Under the pieces are notes generated by a model, which did no database searches, was not told the origin of the DNA, and was given only the letters and a program-made list of their open reading frames with translations. From contig JBDIAL010000216.1 in NCBI GenBank assembly GCA_039812405.1, forward strand, positions 1-6,386: 6,386 bases of DNA, written 5' to 3'. This stretch comes from Nostocoides sp039812405 (GTDB taxonomy: Bacteria; Actinomycetota; Actinomycetes; Actinomycetales; Dermatophilaceae). The position numbers were made by a program, and so were the translations under genes. Below are positions 1 to 6,325 of the stretch, in pieces. Position 1 is the stretch's first letter. Each line of letters begins with the position of its first letter.

Positions 1-47
1 TGGCCCGCGACGAGGTCCGCCTGTCCGAGGGAGCGCCCGGGGCCTGA
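1..47 (+). CDS. C-terminal end of an unidentified plus-strand gene (partial)
   Basis: Reading from base 3, 14 codons translate as ARDEVRLSEGAPGA and end at TGA (45-47). Thirteen of the 14 codons end in G or C, matching the codon use of the sure genes here, and the stop lies 7 bases from the stop of the convergent ROK gene, which is a normal arrangement for two facing genes. The fragment is too short to assign to a family. It could instead be non-coding sequence with a chance open frame; the hairpin that covers its last codons favours a real gene end. Confidence 0.45.
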   Translation, partial: ARDEVRLSEGAPGA

Positions 48-65
48 GCGCTCGTCAGGCCCCGG
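37..65. terminator. Bidirectional hairpin between convergent genes
   Basis: CCGGGGCCTGA (37-47) and TCAGGCCCCGG (55-65) are perfect reverse complements, giving an 11-bp GC-rich stem with a 7-base loop GCGCTCG (48-54). The left arm contains the TGA stop of the plus-strand fragment, and the right arm contains, on the minus strand, the TGA stop of the ROK gene. The symmetry means it would fold in RNA from either strand. There is no clear run of T on either side, as is common for stem-loop terminators in high-GC actinomycetes. Function as a shared terminator is inferred. Confidence 0.6.
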
Positions 66-1272
66 CGGCCGGTGTCGGGTAGAGCAGGTCGAGTGCGTGG
101 CTCCGGGCGAGTTCCACGGCGGCGGCCACCGCGCCCTTGGCGACGACGTCCGCTCCCAGCTGGGACACGACGATCCGGGGACTCTCGAAGTCGAGGCTCG
201 TGGCCAGCAGCTCGCGCGCGGTGTCGACGACCAGGCCCATCCCCGACGAGACTCCACCGCAGATGACGACGATCTCAGGGTCGTACATGCTGTGGAGGAC
301 GCGGACGACCCGAGCCAGGACCGTGCCGACCTGCGTGGCGATGCGCATCGCGTCCGGGTCGCCCTGGGCGGCGAGCTCGAGGACGGTGCCGCCCTCGAGG
401 GCCTCGGGCCGGAGGGCGGCGAGGGCCCCGCGAGGATCGAGATCGCCGTCGCGGATCGCCTCGCGTGCCCACTCCTTGGCCCGGTGACCAAGGCCGACCG
501 CACCCCCGACCCCGTCGACGTGGTCGAGGGCGCGCATCTCGCCGACACCGCCGTGTGCGCCCCAGAGGAGCCGGCCGTCGACGACGACGCCGGATCCGAG
601 ACGGCCTCCCGCGAGGAGGGCGACGTAGTTCTCGCAACCGGCCGCGGCGCCCGCGACCCCCTCGGCGATGGCGGCGAGTGAGGCGTCGTTCTCCACGCGC
701 ACCAACGGGGCCCGGTCCGCGAGGGCATCGACGAGGTCGGGGTTCATCCGTTGCCAGAACCCGTCGCGCTGGATGGGAGAGACGCCGAACCGGTCGACGG
801 GTGCGGGAACCCCGACGCAGATGGCGAGTGCGTCGCCGGCGTCGCGACCGGCTCGCCGGATGAGGTCGTCGATGGCCACGCCGACGGCTGCGCGTCGCTC
901 CTCGGCGGTGTCGTGCTCGATGCCCAGCTCGGTGTGCACCCGCGCCAGGACGGTGCCGCGCAGGTCGGCCGCCATGCCGTCGAGGTGGACGTGGCCGGCG
1001 TCGATCCCGATGACGATGCCCGCGTCGGCGTGGAAGGCGAAGCGGCGGGCCGGCCGGCCCTTGCGGTAGTCGCCGACCGCCCGTGCGTTGGGCAGCTCGG
1101 TGAGCAGCCCGAGGCGCGCGAGGGTGTCGAGTGCCTCGATGGTCGTCGACCTCGTGAGACGCACGGCGGACATCGCGTCAGTCGCCGTGAACTCGCCGGC
1201 CCCCCACGCATACGTCAACACCGTGTCGAGGCTCGCCGGGCGGGGCGCCGACGCGCGCTGGGCCGTCTGCAT
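55..1272 (-). CDS. ROK-family transcriptional regulator (sugar-responsive repressor)
   Basis: A 405-residue protein with the usual length and layout of NagC/Mlc/XylR-type ROK regulators. Residues about 14-75 form a winged helix-turn-helix (recognition helix near LTRSTTIEALDTLARLGLL, wing ending KGRPARR). The rest is an ROK/ASKHA sugar-kinase-like fold: VIGIDAGHV (87-95) where kinases have the DxGxT ATP loop, VENDAS (193-198), GAHGGVGE (238-245) and EIVVICGG (333-340). Of the sugar-contacting residues of ROK kinases, Asn195, Asp196 and Glu245 are kept, but the GEIGH histidine is replaced (GEMRAL) and the CxCGxxGCxE zinc motif is absent. It is therefore probably a DNA-binding sensor without kinase activity. 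The ATG at 1270-1272 is chosen because AGGAAGG (minus strand, 1288-1282) lies 9 bases upstream; the open frame continues far upstream but only as antisense of the next gene. It is divergent from the ABC/glucosidase operon and probably represses it, with an alpha-glucoside or glucose derivative as inducer (inferred). Confidence 0.9.
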   Translation of the reverse strand: MQTAQRASAPRPASLDTVLTYAWGAGEFTATDAMSAVRLTRSTTIEALDTLARLGLLTELPNARAVGDYRKGRPARRFAFHADAGIVIGIDAGHVHLDGMAADLRGTVLARVHTELGIEHDTAEERRAAVGVAIDDLIRRAGRDAGDALAICVGVPAPVDRFGVSPIQRDGFWQRMNPDLVDALADRAPLVRVENDASLAAIAEGVAGAAAGCENYVALLAGGRLGSGVVVDGRLLWGAHGGVGEMRALDHVDGVGGAVGLGHRAKEWAREAIRDGDLDPRGALAALRPEALEGGTVLELAAQGDPDAMRIATQVGTVLARVVRVLHSMYDPEIVVICGGVSSGMGLVVDTARELLATSLDFESPRIVVSQLGADVVAKGAVAAAVELARSHALDLLYPTPAAGA

Positions 1273-1404
1273 GGGTATTGACCTTCCTCTCCGGCTCTGG
1301 CACCATCGTCGCACCTGATTGATTTGATGACTAAATAAATGTGTCGAAGATAAGAGCTGAAGCCATCCCGTCGCGTGGTGGCATGCCGTCGAAGGAGACA
1401 GCAC
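1273..1404. promoter_or_regulatory. Divergent promoter region between ROK gene and ABC operon
   Basis: These 132 bases hold the control signals for both directions. The stretch is GC-rich except for an AT-rich patch at about 1318-1353. A possible minus-strand promoter is TCGACA (1347-1342) with ATCAAT (1323-1318) at 18-bp spacing. On the plus strand TTGATG (1324-1329) and GATAAG (1349-1354) are a weak pair with a long 19-bp spacer. Neither is convincing on its own. The ribosome binding site for the ROK gene is AGGAAGG at 1288-1282 (minus); that for the substrate-binding protein is GAAGGAG at 1391-1397, 7 bases before ATG. Confidence 0.55.
1318..1340. promoter_or_regulatory. Candidate ROK operator, imperfect inverted repeat
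   Basis: Arms ATTGATTT (1318-1325) and AAATAAAT (1333-1340) match as reverse complements at 7 of 8 positions around a 7-base centre GATGACT. It is the only marked AT-rich palindrome in the window and lies between two divergent transcription units. NagC/Mlc-type ROK regulators are known to bind palindromes with A/T-rich arms separated by a short centre, so this is the natural site for the adjacent regulator. It overlaps the weak promoter elements seen in both directions, which fits repression by steric block and autoregulation. Binding itself is inferred. Confidence 0.5.
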
Positions 1405-2691
1405 ATGCAGCATCCCGCCCGGGGCAGTGTCACGAGGCGATCGCTCCTTGCGGGGATTGGGGCGGCCGGGGTGGGGGTCACCCTCGCGGGCTGCTCGGCG
1501 GGGTCGCGTGGGGGCTCCTCGTCCGCGACGACGATCTCCTTCTACCTCTCCAAGCCCGAGGTCATCCCGTACTTCCAGAAGCTCATCGCGAAGTACCACA
1601 GGGAGCAGGACAAGGTCCGTGTCGTCATGGACTCCTCCTCCAACGTCCCGGCGGACTTCGTCCGCAACCAACCGCCGGACCTCGGATGCTGGAACTACAA
1701 CTTCTCCGTGGCGGAGTTCGTCAACCACGGCGCCCTCATGGATCTCGGCAGGACGCCTCAGGCGCAGTCCATCAACCCCGACCTGTGGCCCCTCATGAAG
1801 CAGACGGCCGACTACCCGGGGCGGACCTCGGCGATCCCCTACTCGGTGATGGCTGCGTCGGTCATCTACAACCGCGACATCTTCGCCAAGCACGAGATCA
1901 CCGTGCCGACGACGTGGACCGGGCTGACGGCCGCCTGCGAGAAGCTCAGGAGCGCAGGTGTCACCCCGTTCTTCAACACCTATGCCGACACGTGGACGAT
2001 CGCACAGGGCCCGTTCGACTACTCGATCGGCGGGATGCTCGACGTGCCGGGGTTCTTCGCGGACATGAAGGACGAGGGGACGAAGGTGGGGAAGGGCTCG
2101 GCGGTCTCCTTCGAGAAGGACTTCGCCGAGCCCATGGAGCACATGGTCGAGCTCGACAAGTACGCGAACAAGGACGCCGCGAGCCGCAAGTACGGCGACG
2201 GCAACACGGCATTCGCGCAGGGCAAGGGGGCTATGTACATGCAGGGCCCTTGGGCGCTCAGCCAGATCGCGCTGACGAACCCGAAGATGAGCCTCGGCAC
2301 CTTCCCTCTGCCGGTCACCGACGACCCGAAGGACCTCAAGGTCCGCGTCAACGTCGACCTCGCGCTGTGGATCCCCGAGGCCTCCTCGAAGAAGGAGGCC
2401 GCGCTCGACTTCATGGCCTGGCTCATGCAGCCGCGCATCAACGACACCTACAACGACGACAACGACGGGTTCGGGTCCCGGCGCGACGCGCCGCCACCGA
2501 GCAACCCGACGCTCGCCGGTATGCGGAAGTTCTACAGCTCCGGCGCGTTCTATCTCGGCCCGTCCCAGCTCATCCCCGGATCGATCCCCGTGGCCAACTA
2601 CGCCCAGGCCATGATGCTCGGCTCGAGCCCCTCCTCCCAGCTGCGCACGCTCGACAACGACTGGGCGCGCTACTCCATCCGCGTCTCCTGA
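1405..2691 (+). CDS. Sugar ABC transporter substrate-binding lipoprotein (CUT1, SBP_bac_1-like)
   Basis: A 428-residue extracellular solute-binding protein. The N-terminus has a twin-arginine motif (TRRSLL, residues 10-15), a hydrophobic stretch (15-29) and a lipobox LAGC with Cys30 as the lipidated residue, so it is predicted to be exported, probably by Tat, and anchored to the outer face of the membrane. A Gly/Ser-rich linker (31-40) follows. Typical family-1 binding-protein segments are IPYSVMAASVIYNRDIF (144-160, the usual YN-D-F strand) and the stretch at 270-284 (FAQGKGAMYMQGPW). The many Trp and Tyr residues (W96, Y98, W128, W171, W197, W283, W322) suit stacking on sugars. ATG 1405 is chosen over an in-frame GTG at 1375 because GAAGGAG lies 7 bases upstream and the Tat signal then begins at the right distance. 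It is the first gene of the operon, 26 bases before the first permease. The ligand is probably an alpha-glucoside, judged from the glucosidase in the operon and not from the protein itself. Confidence 0.93.
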   Translation: MQHPARGSVTRRSLLAGIGAAGVGVTLAGCSAGSRGGSSSATTISFYLSKPEVIPYFQKLIAKYHREQDKVRVVMDSSSNVPADFVRNQPPDLGCWNYNFSVAEFVNHGALMDLGRTPQAQSINPDLWPLMKQTADYPGRTSAIPYSVMAASVIYNRDIFAKHEITVPTTWTGLTAACEKLRSAGVTPFFNTYADTWTIAQGPFDYSIGGMLDVPGFFADMKDEGTKVGKGSAVSFEKDFAEPMEHMVELDKYANKDAASRKYGDGNTAFAQGKGAMYMQGPWALSQIALTNPKMSLGTFPLPVTDDPKDLKVRVNVDLALWIPEASSKKEAALDFMAWLMQPRINDTYNDDNDGFGSRRDAPPPSNPTLAGMRKFYSSGAFYLGPSQLIPGSIPVANYAQAMMLGSSPSSQLRTLDNDWARYSIRVS

Positions 2692-2717
2692 TCTCCCGAC
2701 TGGAAGCGAGCCCAGCC

Positions 2718-3620
2718 ATGGCCACAGCCACAGCTCCCCCGACCACGTCGCGTCGCGCGCACCGACGCCGGGTCGACCCGGTCTTCTACGCCTTCCTCGT
2801 GCCCACCCTCGTGCTGTTCACCCTCGCGATCACCCTGCCGGCCGTCATGGGCATCGTCCTCAGCTTCACCAACTCCGTGGGCTTCGGGACCTTCACGTTC
2901 GTCGGCCTGACCAACTACGTCGCGGTGTTCTCCGACCCCGCGCTCCTGCACGCCTACCTGTTCACCCTGTTCTTCGCCTGCATCACGACGGTCGTCGTCA
3001 ACGTCATCGCCTTCCTCCTCTCGATCGCCCTGACGGCGAAGATCCGGGCCAAGGTGGCGCTGCGCTCGATCTTCGTGCTGCCCATGGTGATCGCGGGCAT
3101 CGTCATCGCCTACGTGTTCAGCTATCTCTTCGCGAACAGCCTGCCGGCGCTCGCTCAGTCGGTCGGGTTCGGGCCGCTGGAGCAGTCGATCCTCGCGAAC
3201 CCGCACCTCGCGTGGATCGCGATCGTCACCGTCGCCGCTTGGCAGGCGATCCCGGGCGCCCTGCTCATCTATATCGCCGGTGTCCTGTCGATCCCCGGGG
3301 ACGTCTACGAGGCGGCCTCGCTGGACGGTGCCACCGGCTGGCGCCAAGTCGTCTCGATCACGATGCCGTTGACGGCCGGCTACATCCTCATCAACGTCAT
3401 CATCAGCTTCAAGGGCTTCATGAACGTGTACGACGTCATCGTCGGGTTGACCAACGGCGGCCCGGGCACGGCGACGACGAGCGTCGCGATGTCGATCTTC
3501 AACGGGTTCGGCAACGGCGACTACGCATACCAGATGGCGAACGCGACGATCTTCTTCCTCATCGGCGTCGTCATCGCCCTCCTCCAGATGCGCTTGAACC
3601 GTGGAAAGGCGGCCTTCTGA
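2718..3620 (+). CDS. Sugar ABC transporter permease, MalF-like (CUT1)
   Basis: A 300-residue integral membrane protein, BPD_transp_1 family, forming half of the import channel. Following a short Arg-rich cytoplasmic N-terminus (SRRAHRRR, 11-18), about six membrane segments are visible, near residues 22-48, 80-105, 115-138, 165-190, 218-233 and 275-292. The cytoplasmic EAA loop, which docks to the ATPase, is EAASLDGA (198-205) followed by Trp208 and Pro217, the expected spacing. The segment TNGGPGTAT (245-253) is also typical of the MalF/UgpA side of the family. The start ATG 2718 has GGAAG (2702-2706) 11 bases upstream. Its stop overlaps the ATG of the next permease by one base, so the two are translationally coupled. 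The much longer in-frame open frame upstream is the shadow of the binding-protein gene. Confidence 0.93.
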   Translation: MATATAPPTTSRRAHRRRVDPVFYAFLVPTLVLFTLAITLPAVMGIVLSFTNSVGFGTFTFVGLTNYVAVFSDPALLHAYLFTLFFACITTVVVNVIAFLLSIALTAKIRAKVALRSIFVLPMVIAGIVIAYVFSYLFANSLPALAQSVGFGPLEQSILANPHLAWIAIVTVAAWQAIPGALLIYIAGVLSIPGDVYEAASLDGATGWRQVVSITMPLTAGYILINVIISFKGFMNVYDVIVGLTNGGPGTATTSVAMSIFNGFGNGDYAYQMANATIFFLIGVVIALLQMRLNRGKAAF

Positions 3621-4522
3621 TGACGACCCCGGTCGCCGTCGGCATCGACCCGGCGGACAAGGCGATCCCCGCACCGGCGGCGAAGGGCCGCGGACGACGG
3701 CAGCGGCTCGGCACCAACTGGACGATCACCATCGTCCTGGCCGTCTGCTCGCTCAGCGTGCTCGTGCCTCTCTACGTCACGATCTCGATGGCCTTCAAGA
3801 CGACGAAGCAGGCGGTCGACGGCAACGCGTTCTCGCTCCCGCTGCCGGTCAGCCTCTCCGGCTTCCGCGAGGCCTGGACGCTGACGGACTTCCCGCGCAG
3901 CTTCGTGATCTCCGTCGGGGTGGCGGCCGTCACAGTGACCGGCACGATCATCCTCGCGACGCTCGCCTCGTATGCCATCTCCCACAACTGGGAGCACCGC
4001 CTGTTCCGCTACTCCTTCTTCTACCTGCTGGCCGCGATGTTCCTGCCGTTCCCGGTCGTCGCCCTGTCCCAGGTGAAGCTCACCGGCATGGTGCACCTCG
4101 ACAACCCGATCGGCGTCGCCATCCTCCACGTCATGTTCCAGCTGTCCTTCAGCGTCATGCTCTTCACCGCATTCCTCCGCTCCATCCCCGGCGAGCTCGA
4201 GGAGAGCGCGCGGATGGACGGCGCGACGACCGGAATCGTGTTCTGGCGGCTCATCTTCCCGCTCCTCGCGCCCATGAGCGCGACGGTCGGCATCTTCGCC
4301 TTCCTCGCCTCGTGGAACGACTACATGATGCCGGTCCTCATCACGTCCAACCCCAAGCTGCAGACGCTCCCGGTGCTACAGCAGATCTTCCAGACCCAGT
4401 TCTCCAACAACTACAACGTCTCGTTCGCGTCGTATCTCATGGCCATGGCCCCGTCGATCATCGTCTACCTCATCACCCAGCGGTGGGTCATCTCCGGCCT
4501 GACCCAGGGCGCCATCAAGTAG
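3620..4522 (+). CDS. Sugar ABC transporter permease, MalG-like (CUT1)
   Basis: A 300-residue integral membrane protein, the second half of the channel. A polar, Arg-rich N-terminus (about 1-33) precedes membrane segments near residues 35-58, 95-119, 130-151, 164-186, 211-236 and 270-287. The EAA loop is EESARMDGA (194-202) with Pro214. FLASWNDYMMPV (228-239) and the C-terminal ISGLTQGAIK are hallmarks of MalG-type carbohydrate permeases. The ATG at 3620-3622 shares its A with the previous TGA stop; GGAAAGG (3603-3609) lies 10 bases upstream. It pairs with the preceding permease and needs an ATPase that is not encoded in this window. The next gene starts 50 bases downstream. Confidence 0.93.
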   Translation: MTTPVAVGIDPADKAIPAPAAKGRGRRQRLGTNWTITIVLAVCSLSVLVPLYVTISMAFKTTKQAVDGNAFSLPLPVSLSGFREAWTLTDFPRSFVISVGVAAVTVTGTIILATLASYAISHNWEHRLFRYSFFYLLAAMFLPFPVVALSQVKLTGMVHLDNPIGVAILHVMFQLSFSVMLFTAFLRSIPGELEESARMDGATTGIVFWRLIFPLLAPMSATVGIFAFLASWNDYMMPVLITSNPKLQTLPVLQQIFQTQFSNNYNVSFASYLMAMAPSIIVYLITQRWVISGLTQGAIK

Positions 4523-4572
4523 CGCGCCGGCCGCTCACGACGCGTCCCCGACGACGAAAGGAAGCAGTCCTC

Positions 4573-6270
4573 GTGTCGCATTCGACTGTCGAGACCACGG
4601 CCGCTCGTACCGACGACGCGAGCGCGGGCTCGTGGTGGCGTCAGGCGGTCGTCTACCAGATCTACCCCCGCAGCTTCGCGGACGCGAACGCCGACGGGCT
4701 GGGCGACCTGCGCGGCATCCTCTCCCACGTCGACTACCTCGCCGAGCTCGGCATCGACGCCGTGTGGCTGAGTCCCTTCTACCCGTCGGCGCTCGCCGAC
4801 GGCGGCTACGACGTCGCCGACTACCGTGACGTCGACCCCCGCCTCGGAACCCTCGACGACTTCGACGACCTCGTGACCGCCCTGCATACCCGCGGCCTGA
4901 GGATCGTCGTCGACATCGTGCCGAACCACACCTCGGACCTGCACCCCTGGTTCCGGGAGGCGCTAGCGGGCGGTCGGGGGTCGGGGGCCCGGGACCGGTA
5001 CATCTTCCGGGAGGGGACCGGGCCGGACGGCTCAGAGCCGCCGACGGACTGGCAGTCGTTCTTCGGCGGGTCGGCGTGGGAACGCGTCGAGGACGGGCAG
5101 TGGTACCTCCACAACTTCGCCGTCGAGCAGCCGGACCTCAACTGGTCCCATCCGCAGGTGCGCGCCGACTTCCTTGCGACACTGCGCTTCTGGTCGGATC
5201 GCGGGGTCGACGGGTTCCGCATCGACGTGGCGCACATGCTGACGAAGGATCTCGGGGACCCCCTGCCGACCTGGGCCGAGCTGCAGGCGCGACCGATCGA
5301 CGGAAGCCACCCGATGATCGACCGCGACGACGTCCACGACGTCTATGCCGAATGGCGGTCGGTCTTCGACTCCTACGACCCGCCGCGCACGGCCGTGGCG
5401 GAGGCCTGGGTTCATCCGTCACGGGTTCCGCTGTACGCCCGGCCGGAGAGCCTCGGACAGTCGTTCAACTTCGACCTGCTGCTCGCCGAGTTCGACGCCG
5501 GGCAGTTCCGGACCGTCGTCACCGACAACCTCGAGCTCGCGACCCGATCGGGCTCCTCCAGCACGTGGGTGCTGTCCAACCACGACGTGGTGCGTCATCC
5601 GACCCGCTACGGCCTGCCCGCCCGTACCTCCACGGCGCAGACGCCGGCTCTGGAGTGGCTGCGCAGCGGAGGCATCGAGCCCGCACTGGACCGGGACAGG
5701 GGGCTGCGACGGGCCCGAGCCGCCTCGCTCCTCGTCCTTGCCCTCCCCGGCTCGACGTATCTCTACCAGGGGGAGGAGCTCGGTCTCCACGAGGTCGCCG
5801 AGATCCCCGACGAGGTGCGCCAGGACCCTGCATACGTGCGTACCAAGGGCGCCCAGATCGGACGCGACGGATGCCGGGTGCCCCTGCCGTGGAGCGCGCA
5901 CGCGCCGGCCTTCGGGTTCGGCGCGGGAGGCGCGCATCTACCGCAGCCGGACTGGTATGCCGGGTGCGCCGTCGACGTCGAGTCCGCCGACCCGGGGTCC
6001 ACCCTGTCGATGTATCGTCGCGCGCTCGCTCTCCGGCACCAGCTGCAGACAAAGGAGCAGCTCACCTGGATCGAGACCGGCCGGCCTGATGTCCTCCACT
6101 TCGAGCGGGCGAACGGGTGGCACGTGCTGACCACCTTCGGCACCGACCCGTATCCCTTCCCGGGCAGCGCGCTTCTCGTGTCGAGCTCGCCGTTCGCGGG
6201 TGACGTCGTCCCGGGGGAGACGACGGTGTGGTTCCGACGCGGCGCCGTGCCGTCCTCTCAGGACGGGTGA
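4573..6270 (+). CDS. GH13 alpha-glucosidase (oligo-1,6-glucosidase-like; probable GH13_30)
   Basis: A 565-residue enzyme that should hydrolyse alpha-linked glucosides from the non-reducing end by a retaining mechanism. It has no signal peptide, so it acts in the cytoplasm on imported sugar. The (beta/alpha)8 barrel starts at WWRQAVVYQIYPRSF (21-35), followed by the Ca-binding-type loop DANADGLGD (37-45). The GH13 conserved regions are complete: DIVPNHT (114-120), GFRIDVAH (214-221; nucleophile Asp218), EAW (277-279; acid/base Glu277) and SNHDVVRH (335-342; transition-state Asp338). QPDLN (186-190) marks the oligo-1,6-glucosidase group, and Val219 right after the nucleophile is linked to alpha-1,6 activity in isomaltase-type enzymes. 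The C-terminus (about 480-565) is the small beta domain, ending in TVWFRRG. The GTG start at 4573 is supported by AAAGGAAG (4557-4564) 8 bases upstream; the open frame further upstream is a shadow of the permease. It is the last gene of the operon. The exact substrate (isomaltose, panose, maltose, trehalose, sucrose) cannot be decided from sequence. Confidence 0.93.
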   Translation: MSHSTVETTAARTDDASAGSWWRQAVVYQIYPRSFADANADGLGDLRGILSHVDYLAELGIDAVWLSPFYPSALADGGYDVADYRDVDPRLGTLDDFDDLVTALHTRGLRIVVDIVPNHTSDLHPWFREALAGGRGSGARDRYIFREGTGPDGSEPPTDWQSFFGGSAWERVEDGQWYLHNFAVEQPDLNWSHPQVRADFLATLRFWSDRGVDGFRIDVAHMLTKDLGDPLPTWAELQARPIDGSHPMIDRDDVHDVYAEWRSVFDSYDPPRTAVAEAWVHPSRVPLYARPESLGQSFNFDLLLAEFDAGQFRTVVTDNLELATRSGSSSTWVLSNHDVVRHPTRYGLPARTSTAQTPALEWLRSGGIEPALDRDRGLRRARAASLLVLALPGSTYLYQGEELGLHEVAEIPDEVRQDPAYVRTKGAQIGRDGCRVPLPWSAHAPAFGFGAGGAHLPQPDWYAGCAVDVESADPGSTLSMYRRALALRHQLQTKEQLTWIETGRPDVLHFERANGWHVLTTFGTDPYPFPGSALLVSSSPFAGDVVPGETTVWFRRGAVPSSQDG

Positions 6271-6294
6271 GCCGGGCCCACGCTCGCATTCCCG

Positions 6295-6325
6295 GTGACG
6301 CCGGTGTCGCGACCGGACCGGTCAC
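6295..6325. terminator. Possible terminator hairpin between convergent genes
   Basis: GTGA (6295-6298) and CCGGT (6301-6305) can pair with TCAC (6322-6325) and ACCGG (6317-6321), giving a 9-bp stem with a 2-base bulge and an 11-base loop; CCGGT can alternatively pair with the nearer ACCGG (6312-6316). It lies in the short gap after the glucosidase stop and covers the stop of the facing gene. There is no T run, and repeats of CCGG are common in DNA this GC-rich, so this is weaker than the hairpin at the left edge. Confidence 0.3.

Noticed and set aside
1375..1404. An earlier GTG start for the binding protein, adding 10 residues.
   Set aside because: The ATG at 1405 has the better ribosome binding site, and the added residues (MVACRRRRQH) would place an extra Cys and Arg cluster before the signal peptide.
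1273..2142. The minus-strand frame of the ROK gene stays open for about 290 more codons upstream, antisense to the binding-protein gene.
   Set aside because: It is a by-product of GC-rich codon use. The ATG at 1272 has a well-placed ribosome binding site and gives a full-length ROK protein, while the extension is low-complexity Arg/Pro/Asp-rich and crosses the control region.
2700..2715. CTGG and CCAG around the ribosome binding site of the first permease as a small hairpin limiting translation.
   Set aside because: Only 4 bp of stem; expected by chance in this composition.
1341..2717. A long open plus-strand frame continuing into the first permease, as if it had a 459-residue N-terminal extension.
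   Set aside because: It is a shifted frame of the binding-protein gene with Arg/Gly-rich composition; the permease ATG at 2718 gives the normal 300-residue length.
3601..4572. An open frame upstream of and in frame with the glucosidase, suggesting a fused 889-residue protein.
   Set aside because: It is the shadow of the second permease; the GH13 start motif begins 20 residues after the GTG at 4573, which has its own ribosome binding site.
4523..4572. Short palindromes (GACGCGTC and AGGA-AGCAG-TCCT) in the gap before the glucosidase as a terminator or attenuator.
   Set aside because: The stems are 4 bp and no T run follows; the gap looks like an ordinary operon spacer.
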